The position numbers and the translations under genes were made by a program. From NCBI RefSeq assembly GCF_027923405.1, contig NZ_BQYI01000001.1:3388501-3452500 (forward strand): DNA of 64,000 nucleotides, written 5' to 3'. The notes below the pieces were generated by a model. That model did not search any database, had not been told where the DNA came from, and saw only the letters and a list, made by a program, of their open reading frames with translations. The DNA comes from Paenibacillus sp. YYML68. GTDB taxonomy: Bacteria; Bacillota; Bacilli; Paenibacillales; NBRC-103111. This document shows, piece by piece, positions 43,729 to 50,816 of the stretch (positions are counted from its first letter, which is position 1; every line of letters starts with the position of its first letter).

Positions 43729-43879
43729 GTCAATCGCCTTAACTCCTTATGATTGTCGGCACATTCAGGCTGCCCCTCCGCCAATTATATCCTTGCTGTA
43801 CCGTCAGCGTATATGAGAAATAGCCGCCCATCTTCCGACATTGGAAGTGAGCGGCGACACTCTATTTTTATTTAACCAG

Positions 43880-45262
43880 GGCTCAACCTCAAAATCAGTG
43901 CTTGACCCTTATCCCTATATTCGATGGCGGTTGCATTCAATGAGAATCCCAGCTTGATAGCGACTTCGATTTAGGGTGAAATAGTGGCGGCGTTGGAAGG
44001 CTTTAATCCGATTATGGCGGCCTTCAACGGTCGCGTTCGTCCAACGGCACTTATGGTAGTTCACAATCTCCTCTTTCCAGTTTCGCATTGTTTTGACGGC
44101 TCTTCGCACGGCGTCATGATCGATTCCGTCACCTTGTTCACACCAACACTCAAACCCTAGTTTAGCAACAGAGACGTGTGGGGAACAGTCATACTAGGTC
44201 GTGAATGCTTCTTTCCATTCCCACACACTGCGCAGTATCTCAGAATAGTTCAGCAGCGTTTCTAATCGTTTTCTGCTTTCTATACCAAGCGTTTCTGCCG
44301 GTGGATTCAACAATCGATGGTTAGCGTTAAGATACGCTCTAGCACGCGGCGACAGCGTGTGCTGAACGGACTTACGAACTTCTTGCACGCTTTCGATCAC
44401 ATAGCCGTGAACATGAAAACGATCCGCGATGCGGATCGCATTCGGAAAGCACTCGCTGATCCAGGTATGATACGTCTGCGCCAAATCCATAACCACCGCT
44501 TTAGGGTTGAGTAGCAAAAATCCCGGGTGTTTCTGAGCATACGTCCGCAAATCTTCCAGCTTTCGACCCGGCAGCAAGTCCAGCATGCTCTCGCCCCTAA
44601 GGTTGTGAATGCCCGTGTTATACGTATGGCCTTTCTTGCTGGCGAAGTCGTCGACACCCAAAACCAGTGCTTCGGATGCTTGCGCTTCTCCCCACACGCG
44701 CTCATAGATCCGCTCGCATTCCGCTGGAATCGCCTCGTTATGTATACATTGAACGGTACTGACGGGCGCTTGTTGGATGCGGGCGCTATGCGCAGCCGTG
44801 GAGCCTAGAGATTGTTCGAAGGCATGGGAGCGAAACAGTCTGCTGTAGCGCTGCTTGGAGCCTACGAATTCATAGGACCACACAAACCCGATGTCGCAGC
44901 AGGTACAATACATCCTAATGGATGGTACGTGCACATAGGTTTTCTTCTCAAATACGCTAAGATGGCGGATGGTTCGCATGTCATTGCGTCCTTTACGAAT
45001 AACATTGTGATCGGACTTACAGCAGGGGCAGTCTTGCTTGTCGTCTTTGGGCTCGGCTTCTATGAGAAGTTCATCGATATCGATGGATATAATTTGAAGA
45101 ACATTTAGCTCTGGCAAGTTAAGCAATTCATTGATATACTGGGTCTGCATCTGCTCATTCCTTTTGTTGTTTGGTGGGACTTACAACAATACAGGATTTG
45201 CAGATGTTTTTCCATTTTCATCCTAGCATTTTTTCGTCAAGCACTGATTTTGGTTTTGAGCC
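43880..45262 (-). mobile_element. ISL3-family element
   Basis: The left end GGCTCAACC.CAAAATCAGTGCTTGAC (read from 43880) matches the right end read inward from 45262, GGCTCAAAACCAAAATCAGTG, with a one-base shift. It encloses one transposase gene on the minus strand. No matching 8-bp target duplication was found at the two ends (left ttaaccag, right aacaaaat), which suggests a later rearrangement at one border. Confidence 0.75.
43915..45150 (-). pseudogene. ISL3 transposase with an in-frame stop
   Basis: The N-terminal 318 residues (45150-44194) contain a zinc-binding head (DCPCCKSDHNVIRKG ... RMYCTCCDIGF) and the start of the DDE domain (LVLGVDDFASKKGHTYNT, VVMDLAQTYHTW). The frame reads to an amber codon at 44194-44196 and, without a shift, continues to 43915 with NATVEGRHNRIKAFQRRHYF, carrying the last Glu, and a normal end. 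A Trp-to-stop change would account for it. Functional only if the stop is read through or the base is miscalled. Confidence 0.85.
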
Positions 45263-45518
45263 AACAAAATTCATAAAATCTTTCCAATGAGGAAGCAAAA
45301 CTTGAGACAGCTTCCCTCGGGTACCCATCAAGCAACGCCATCGAACCCATCTCAAATAATATTTCAAACTTCTCCTCTTGAAGAAACACTGTTGTTTCAT
45401 GACCTTTACGACAGACGACCCTATAGTAACTTCCTTCTTGTACTTCCACGTATGTTTCACTAAGGTTTTGAATTTCTTCTTCCCTAGCACAAATAGAGCA
45501 TACAAGCTTAAGCTTCAT
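45263..45518 (-). pseudogene. 5' fragment of a zinc-ribbon protein gene cut by ISL3
   Basis: From the ATG at 45518: MKLKLVCSICAREEEIQ, then YVEVQEGSYYRVVCRKGHET and AREAVSSFASSLERFYEF-like sequence (PREAVSSFASSLERFYEFC), ending at the ISL3 border at 45262. Two Cys pairs (CSIC, CRKGH) suggest a small zinc ribbon. Longer starts exist in the same frame to 45548. It points away from element C. The missing 3' half is probably the fragment at 40552-40680; joined, the two lie in the same direction but one nucleotide out of frame. Confidence 0.6.
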
Positions 45519-45546
45519 TACCTTCACTCTTTTCTTATTGAATTTC

Positions 45547-45705
45547 ACCTAACGTTGTTGTATTCACGAACCCGAGAGGCTTAAAGGAGCATAGCGACTG
45601 GGTCGAAGACTTAGCCTCGCAGGGTTGTCTGCCTGAATCCACTTCCTCGAAATGCTTCGGGCAGACCAAGGGGCGTAGCCCCGCAGCGTGAATACGGTGT
45701 TATAT
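45547..45705 (+). repeat. Structured element C (attC-like), best preserved copy
   Basis: Begins ACCTAAC (45547; fits RYYYAAC), inner arms TATTCACG (45561) and CGTGAATA (45687), and ends GTTATAT (45699-45705). Between the arms three hairpins can be drawn: GAGGCT/AGCCTC (45576, 45613), GTCTGCC/GGCAGAC (45627, 45660) and GGGGC/GCCCC (45670, 45678). The core block is shared with A and B. The whole could fold as a cloverleaf in single-stranded DNA or RNA. It borders the ATPase/DUF4276 cassette. Confidence 0.8.
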
Positions 45706-45780
45706 GCTGTGACCACTTCTTTGAATCTGCGAAAAGAAATTCAACCACCTAAACTGAGCCGTTAGGTGGTTGAACGTTGA

Positions 45781-46536
45781 CTAATCAAGTAGATGTGGGG
45801 CTGCTTCCTTACGTTGTTGTTGTAAAATTAATTTACAATTATTTAAGTCTTCCACAAATTTATTAAAACTGTATGAACATTTTCTCATGAGAGTATTAAT
45901 ATTCATACCTTCAGTAATTAGGTTATATTCTTCAATACATGAGCTCTTGTGATATTGAGCCAATACTCTCTTAAGCAATGCCTTCGGGTGATTACTATTG
46001 GGATTAGATTCATCCCCCCAAACAAATTCTGGTTGTTTTGGCAACCCGGGACTTACGGGTAAAGAACCGTATGCTTGGATAAAAGCACTCTCATCGCCTA
46101 ATAACCAAGATTCAATCATTCTAATCGGTACCAAAGGAATACCTAAATACACAGTTTGCGACTTAAATGCAGTAACTATGTCGGCGTATATATTATCAAA
46201 CCTTGACTTAGCTTCCCTTTCGCTTGCGGAAACACCCGTTTCTTTATCTGTATCTGTGTAGTATATAATTAAATCCACGTCTTTCCTATTTACGGCTAAA
46301 AAAGTACACAAGCGATTCACATTCATCCCATGTCCAGGGAATTTCGGCTTCTTATATCTGCCTTGAAACGCTGCAATGGTCTTAAGATCATTCTTCGTAA
46401 TTGGAACAAACTCAATATTGAAATCACATAATAATCGACGAATAATTAACTGAACAGGTCCTTCTATCCACCTATCGTAATCGTAATAACCGTAATCAGT
46501 TTTCCCCTCACCGAGGATTGCAATTTTAAGATTCAT
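45781..46536 (-). CDS. DUF4276/TOPRIM-like protein, partner of the ATPase
   Basis: 251 residues from the ATG at 46536, whose ATGA overlaps the ATPase stop. The TOPRIM-like start is MNLKIAILGEGKTDYG, with the expected Glu, and a DxD in LIIYYTDTDKETG; IPLVPIRMIESWLLGDESAF matches the DUF4276 C-terminal pattern (AFE.IE.WLL.D). In OLD, PARIS and related systems a TOPRIM protein is the effector released by its ATPase partner to degrade nucleic acid. AT-rich, like the whole cassette. The last residues are KEAAPHLLD. Nuclease activity is inferred, not shown. Confidence 0.75.
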   Translation of the reverse strand: MNLKIAILGEGKTDYGYYDYDRWIEGPVQLIIRRLLCDFNIEFVPITKNDLKTIAAFQGRYKKPKFPGHGMNVNRLCTFLAVNRKDVDLIIYYTDTDKETGVSASEREAKSRFDNIYADIVTAFKSQTVYLGIPLVPIRMIESWLLGDESAFIQAYGSLPVSPGLPKQPEFVWGDESNPNSNHPKALLKRVLAQYHKSSCIEEYNLITEGMNINTLMRKCSYSFNKFVEDLNNCKLILQQQRKEAAPHLLD

Positions 46537-47741
46537 TTTTTGTATCTCCATTGGTGTTCTTGATCGACAAGTTTCAATAGGTCAGATTGTTCAAAATTAA
46601 CCCAGACTTCACCTGGATTCATAAATTCCAAATAATGTATCACTTCATCATTGTTAAACATCTTAGCAGAACCAATTGAGCCATCTCCGTTTTTCCATAC
46701 AATTACAATCTGGCTATGATTGAAGTTGTTGAGTATAAGAGGGCTGTGGGAAGTAACAATTACTTGCCGATTATTAGATTCAATAAAATCCACCAGGTCA
46801 TTTACAAGCGTCGCGGCTAAAGTAGGGTTAATGCCGTCCTCTATTTCATCGAGAAGAATCACTAAGTTATCTGTTTTTATTTCCTTTAACGCCGACAAAG
46901 CAAGAATTCTTAAAATACCATCACTTATGTATTGTGAAAGAACGTTAAATCCATCATGTTTATTATATTTCTCTACTACTTCAAAACTTGTCCATCCAAC
47001 AGATTTCTTTTTGGTTTTAATATCTGAAATATATGGAATGTATTTTTTTACTTTAGATATCACTGATTCTCTTGATTCTCTGCTTAAACCATGGAGGAAA
47101 GTAGCTAGTTTATCACCGCCTACTCCAATATCGTCGACTTTACCACGACTATGTTTTCGCATTTTTTCTGTCGAGAGCAATTCAAAAGACTTAATATTCT
47201 TGAGAAAATTTTTAATGTGAATTAATTCAGGAAAGTTCTCTCCTCTACCATTTAATATAGATAGCAAGGAGAACGGCAAACTCATATTGATTGGCATATC
47301 TTCTTCAGATTTGATAACCTTGTCATTCATAATACTATGTAATTCAAATTTCGAGTTATCTCTTTTCATTATATATTTATTGTTATTTAACTCTTTAATC
47401 TCTTCCCTCACAAGGTATATTTCATCTTTTTTTGTTGTGAAAACAACATCCCAAGCAAAATGAAAATCATGATCCTCTAATGTGTCTACCTTAAAACCTA
47501 ACTTGAAATTAATATTTCTGTTTGGATTTAATTTCGATTTTAATTCGCTAATATTCCACTCTCTCTTTTCAAAATATCCTAACAAGTCACGGTTTATTGA
47601 GAAGTCTGAAAGAAAATCAATCACTTGAAGAATTGTACTTTTACCAGCTCCATTATCCCCAATAATTACTGTTAAAGGCTCAAATTCTATATGGAAATTG
47701 TTTAACCCTTTGAAGTTATCTGCACTTAAATACGTAATCAT
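46533..47741 (-). CDS. AAA family ATPase (AAA_15/AAA_21, OLD/AriA-like)
   Basis: 402 residues from the ATG at 47741 (AGGTGAAACGA before it). An ABC-type/SMC-like ATPase: LSADNFKGLNNFHIEFEPL, Walker A GDNGAGKST (~28-36), signature-like QYISDGILRILAL, Walker B VILLDEIEDGINP, and His switch VIVTSHSPLIL. No coiled coil long enough for SMC. The pairing with a TOPRIM-like partner, coupled by an ATGA overlap, resembles PARIS (AriA-AriB) and other ATPase-TOPRIM defence modules. It probably senses phage or foreign activity. AT-rich and in the cassette between elements C and D. Confidence 0.85.
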   Translation of the reverse strand: MITYLSADNFKGLNNFHIEFEPLTVIIGDNGAGKSTILQVIDFLSDFSINRDLLGYFEKREWNISELKSKLNPNRNINFKLGFKVDTLEDHDFHFAWDVVFTTKKDEIYLVREEIKELNNNKYIMKRDNSKFELHSIMNDKVIKSEEDMPINMSLPFSLLSILNGRGENFPELIHIKNFLKNIKSFELLSTEKMRKHSRGKVDDIGVGGDKLATFLHGLSRESRESVISKVKKYIPYISDIKTKKKSVGWTSFEVVEKYNKHDGFNVLSQYISDGILRILALSALKEIKTDNLVILLDEIEDGINPTLAATLVNDLVDFIESNNRQVIVTSHSPLILNNFNHSQIVIVWKNGDGSIGSAKMFNNDEVIHYLEFMNPGEVWVNFEQSDLLKLVDQEHQWRYKK

Positions 47742-47854
47742 TCGTTTCACCTACTATATACAATATATGGTCTTGTTTTAATATATCATATAACAGTAAA
47801 CGCTGTATATTCATCATTATCCACACCCAGTTTTGCAGCAACCAGTACGCTCTT

Positions 47855-47965
47855 TGGTCATTGCATATAACTCTCAGATTCGCGAACAATCCGATCAGCT
47901 CGACGATTTCAGCTTCCTCTACTTTATGAGGTCCTTCCATTACATAACCGTGAAGCTGTTCTTAA
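47855..47965 (+). repeat. Degenerate element D (attC-like) at the right end of the ATPase cassette
   Basis: TGGTCATTGCATATAAC (47855-47871) is the inverted complement, 15 of 17, of the GTTATATGCTGTGACCA that follows element C (45699-45715). It is followed by CAGATTCGCG (47875), which pairs 8 of 10 with CGTGAAGCTG (47949-47958), and then GTT. This is the order of an attC: outer box, arm, loop, arm, GTT. The central core block of A-C is not present, so D is a different or decayed site. Confidence 0.5.
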
Positions 47966-48002
47966 GGTATCCCATGCTGTTCGTTCCGTTAGTCCCGCCA
48001 AC

Positions 48003-48299
48003 CTACACCTCTAGCAGCGCAACCAGTATCCCGTCCCGCTCATCGACGCTGTAGCAGGCCAGCGACTTCGTCGGCACGTTCAAGCACGCGCCTGTCTCGG
48101 TATGGAATTCCCAGCCGTGCATTGGACAGTACAGCTCGCCGCCCTCCGCCTCCACCCACGCACCCGCGTGAGGACATAGGCGTGACATCAGCCGGTAGCC
48201 GTCAGCCCCCTTCATCAAATAGTACGGACGATGCTCCAGACTTACCTCTGCAGGCAGCTTCACGAACTCAGACACTGCTCCCAGGACGACTTCTTTCAT
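48003..48299 (-). CDS. Rieske-type [2Fe-2S] protein
   Basis: 98 residues. Cluster ligands are Cys42 and His44 in LCPHAGAW and Cys58 and His61 in CPMHGWEF, with the usual spacing. It has no membrane segment; soluble Rieske proteins of this size serve as ferredoxins for oxygenases or as small subunits of reductases (NirD-like). No oxygenase or nitrite reductase gene is adjacent. AGGAGGAGAATCAAGT lies before the ATG. It borders the right end of the accessory island. Confidence 0.9.
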   Translation of the reverse strand: MKEVVLGAVSEFVKLPAEVSLEHRPYYLMKGADGYRLMSRLCPHAGAWVEAEGGELYCPMHGWEFHTETGACLNVPTKSLACYSVDERDGILVALLEV

Positions 48300-48388
48300 A
48301 CTTGATTCTCCTCCTCTTACTTACTCGTGATCAACCATCTTGCAACCAGAATACCAAAATGTCGAGCAATGGAGAAGTAAACAATGAT

Positions 48389-48421
48389 GAAAAAAGCTCT
48401 GTATCGATGAACAGAGCTTTT
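48389..48421 (-). terminator. Rho-independent terminator
   Basis: AAAAGCTCTGT / ACAGAGCTTTTTT on the minus strand with a T-run, just after the stop at 48435; ends the EF-hand-like gene. Confidence 0.85.
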
Positions 48422-48434
48422 GCAACAATCCCTA

Positions 48435-49070
48435 TCATTTCTCAAGCGCTTCTTTAAACGCACGAACAGCTTCCGAGCTGCGAATGTGCTCCTCTGAAGA
48501 TTCGTACCTGCCTTGTAATTCAAGGAAATCAAGTAAATCGTCCACCAGCTTCCCGTACGAGAAGTCAGGTAGATCCAATAGCGACTTTCCTTGTATTGCA
48601 ATTCGAGAGTCTTGTTGTGCCAGTTGATGGACGTGTTGCTTTGCTGCTGCCGCATGATAGACGGCGAGCTGTTCGTCCTCAGATAGCTGTGCATACGCCT
48701 CATGAACCTCGGAGGGTGCTTCTGGAGGAGGGAATAGGAAGAGCTCTCCCCGCCCAACACTGTAATTACCATCTCCATCTAGATCCTTGAATTGATCATC
48801 GTGTACAACCAAGTTCCAAGCGCCTTCTTCGGTAAGCTGCGTGACGTGAATCGGGCTGGCTTGACCATGATAAACTCTCAACGTTTCGAGCTGATTAAGA
48901 GTTAGTGTAGCCATGAATTGCTTGGCATTCAATGCTTTGGACTGCTCACGTTGAGACACGATGGCCTGAAACTCGGCTCTGACTTGTTCATTCACATTGC
49001 GATGCTGACGTCCTTTCTCTAATCGGCTGTGAGTCGAGTAGGAAGCTGGTGAATGAGCATTAATTTGCAT
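48435..49070 (-). CDS. Protein with an EF-hand-like calcium loop, function unknown
   Basis: 211 residues, no signal peptide. Gln/Glu-rich helical start (~10-55), LNQLETLRVYHG, then a β-strand-rich stretch with DLDGDGNYSVGRGE (residues ~95-108), a D-x-D-x-D-G calcium-type loop, and FLFPPPEAPSEVHEAYAQL before a long helical C-terminus (~130-210; QLSEDEQLAVYHAAAAKQ). GGAGTGATACCCT precedes the ATG and a terminator follows. I do not recognise the family; the composition suggests a soluble cytoplasmic or surface scaffold. The loop could also be a dockerin/thrombospondin-like repeat. Confidence 0.75.
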   Translation of the reverse strand: MQINAHSPASYSTHSRLEKGRQHRNVNEQVRAEFQAIVSQREQSKALNAKQFMATLTLNQLETLRVYHGQASPIHVTQLTEEGAWNLVVHDDQFKDLDGDGNYSVGRGELFLFPPPEAPSEVHEAYAQLSEDEQLAVYHAAAAKQHVHQLAQQDSRIAIQGKSLLDLPDFSYGKLVDDLLDFLELQGRYESSEEHIRSSEAVRAFKEALEK

Positions 49071-49130
49071 AGGGTATCACTCCATACCATATTTGTCTAT
49101 TAATGTGTATTATATAACGAACGACCAGTT

Positions 49131-49168
49131 AAAGAAAGCCCCCGCACCTGAATCAGGCGCAGAGGCTC
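49131..49168 (-). terminator. Rho-independent terminator, probably of xylAB
   Basis: Minus-strand stem GCCTCTGCGCCTG / CAGGTGCGGGGGC, loop ATT, then TTTCTTT. It lies 128 bp downstream of the xylB stop. Confidence 0.7.
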
Positions 49169-49295
49169 ATCACTACCATCTATCTTAACGCGCGCTGGTT
49201 CTTACATTCGCAACAACGATCAACATATCCACGTAGTCGCGAAACTGCCCACTTATTCACCCGCGCTTTGCCACGCTATTCCGCGCTATGCCGTA

Positions 49296-50801
49296 CTACC
49301 CCTGCCCACCGCCGCGGTGCGCCTGCAGCCTATGGCTGAGCGCCTTCGTCGCGCTGTACACGTCCTTGTACAGCGCGAACAGCTCGCGGTACTTCGCCGC
49401 GTTCGCCGCGACCGGCTCGAACCGCCGGTCGTAAGCCACGAACGCCGAGGCACACTCGCCGAGGCTCGCGAACCAGCCGCAGCCGACGGCGGCCAGCATC
49501 GCTGCGCCGAGCGCAGGGCCTTGCTCCTGCGTCAGCTTGACGACAGGTGCGTTGAAGATGTCGGCCTGCATTTGCAGCCAGACGTCATTTTTGGCTCCGC
49601 CGCCGATCGATACGATCGTCTCCACCTCGATGCCTGCTTCACGGAAGCTCTCAACTGATTCGTTCAGCGAGAACGTAATGCCCTCCATCACAGCGCGTAC
49701 GAGGTGCGGACGACGGTGCGAGCCGTCCAGACCGATGAAGCTGCCGCGGATGAGTGCATCCGCATGCGGCGTCCGCTCGCCGACGAGGTACGGCGTGAAG
49801 AGCAGCCCATCCGAGCCGGCCGGCACCGACTCAATGCCCGCGAGGAACGACTCGAAGCTCTCGTTCGGGGCGATCGTCTTCTTCAGCCAATCGAGACTGT
49901 AGCCTGCACCGAGCGTAACGCCCATCGCGTAATAGCCGTCCGGCTGCGAATGATTGAAGAAGTGGAGCTTCCCTGCAAAATCCTTCTCTTCCGCCTCATA
50001 TGCAAGAATGACGCCCGACGTTCCGACGCTGCACAGTGTCGCGCCCTTGCCGACGATGCCTGCGCCGACTGCACCGCACGCATTGTCTGCGCCACCTGCG
50101 AACACCTTCGTCTCCGCAGATAGACCCACCTCGGCCGCCACGTCAGGCAGCAGCGTTCCGACGTTATCCAGCGATTCCACGAGCTCCGGGCATAGACTCG
50201 CCTGCAGGCCGAACGCCTCCAGCATGTCTGGGCTCCAGCGCTTGCCGATCACATCCAGCAGCAGCGTGCCTGCCGCATCGGTCATGTCCATGTGCAGCTT
50301 GCCCGTTAAGCGGTAACGCAAGTAATCCTTCGGCAGCAGGAACACCGCCGCCTGCGCGAACAGCTCCGGCTCATGCTCCTTCACCCATAGCAGCTTCGGC
50401 AGCGTGAAGCCTTCCAGCGCCGCATTCTTCGTAATCTCAAGCAGCCTCGCGCCGAGCTTCGCCTCGATCGCACGGCATTGCGGCGTCGTCCGCGTGTCGT
50501 TCCACAGAATCGCCGGCCGCAGCACCTGACCCTCCGCGTTCAGCAGCACGAGGCCGTGCATTTGACCCGAGAAGCTGATGCCCTCTACGTCGCCTGGCTG
50601 CACGCCGCTTCGCTCGAGCACCTCGCGAATGGTAGCCAGCGTCTCCTGCACCCAATGCTCCGGCTCCTGCTCGCTGTAGCCCGGTTGCTCATGGATGAGC
50701 GGATACGGTCTTGACGCTTCCCCGCACGCACGCCCCTGCTGATCGATCAGCAGCGACTTCACCGAGCCTGTACCTAGATCGATACCGATCACATATTTCA
50801 T
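49296..50801 (-). CDS. xylB: Xylulokinase
   Basis: 501 residues, the normal length. FGGY-kinase features: GIDLGTGSVKSLLID at the start (phosphate-1), GISFSGQMHGLV, AILWNDTRTTPQ, GGADNACGAVGAG, and GGGAKNDVWLQMQADI near the end. It phosphorylates D-xylulose to xylulose 5-phosphate with ATP, feeding the pentose phosphate pathway. GAAAGGAGCTGGGGAACG precedes the ATG. It is 15 bp downstream of xylA on the same strand, one operon under XylR. Confidence 0.95.
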   Translation of the reverse strand: MKYVIGIDLGTGSVKSLLIDQQGRACGEASRPYPLIHEQPGYSEQEPEHWVQETLATIREVLERSGVQPGDVEGISFSGQMHGLVLLNAEGQVLRPAILWNDTRTTPQCRAIEAKLGARLLEITKNAALEGFTLPKLLWVKEHEPELFAQAAVFLLPKDYLRYRLTGKLHMDMTDAAGTLLLDVIGKRWSPDMLEAFGLQASLCPELVESLDNVGTLLPDVAAEVGLSAETKVFAGGADNACGAVGAGIVGKGATLCSVGTSGVILAYEAEEKDFAGKLHFFNHSQPDGYYAMGVTLGAGYSLDWLKKTIAPNESFESFLAGIESVPAGSDGLLFTPYLVGERTPHADALIRGSFIGLDGSHRRPHLVRAVMEGITFSLNESVESFREAGIEVETIVSIGGGAKNDVWLQMQADIFNAPVVKLTQEQGPALGAAMLAAVGCGWFASLGECASAFVAYDRRFEPVAANAAKYRELFALYKDVYSATKALSHRLQAHRGGGQG

Positions 50802-50816
50802 CGTTCCCCAGCTCCT

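Larger units (their letters stand above)
40681..43859 (-). mobile_element. Three-gene DUF6431/DDE/AAA transposon
   Basis: Ends found by eye. The left end at 40681 reads TGTCAACGCTCACGT ... TTGTCGG, and the right end, read inward from 43859, TGTCGCCGCTCACTT ... ATGTCGG. Both are flanked by the direct repeat CTCTATT (40674-40680 and 43860-43866), a 7-bp target duplication. Inside are a Zn-ribbon DUF6431 protein, an rve-type transposase and an ExeA/TniB-like ATPase, all on the minus strand. The left end also contains an internal inverted copy CGCTCACGT / ACGTGAGCG (40687, 40726). The transposase is frameshifted, so this copy is probably immobile on its own. Confidence 0.85.

Noticed and set aside
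39834-45705. Elements A-C as a CRISPR array
   Set aside because: Only three copies of ~155 bp far apart with genes between; no short regular repeats or spacers.
47716-47940. 74-codon minus-strand frame between the ATPase and Rieske genes
   Set aside because: No ribosome site, no similarity seen, and it overlaps the cassette-end repeat at 47855 and the ATPase start.
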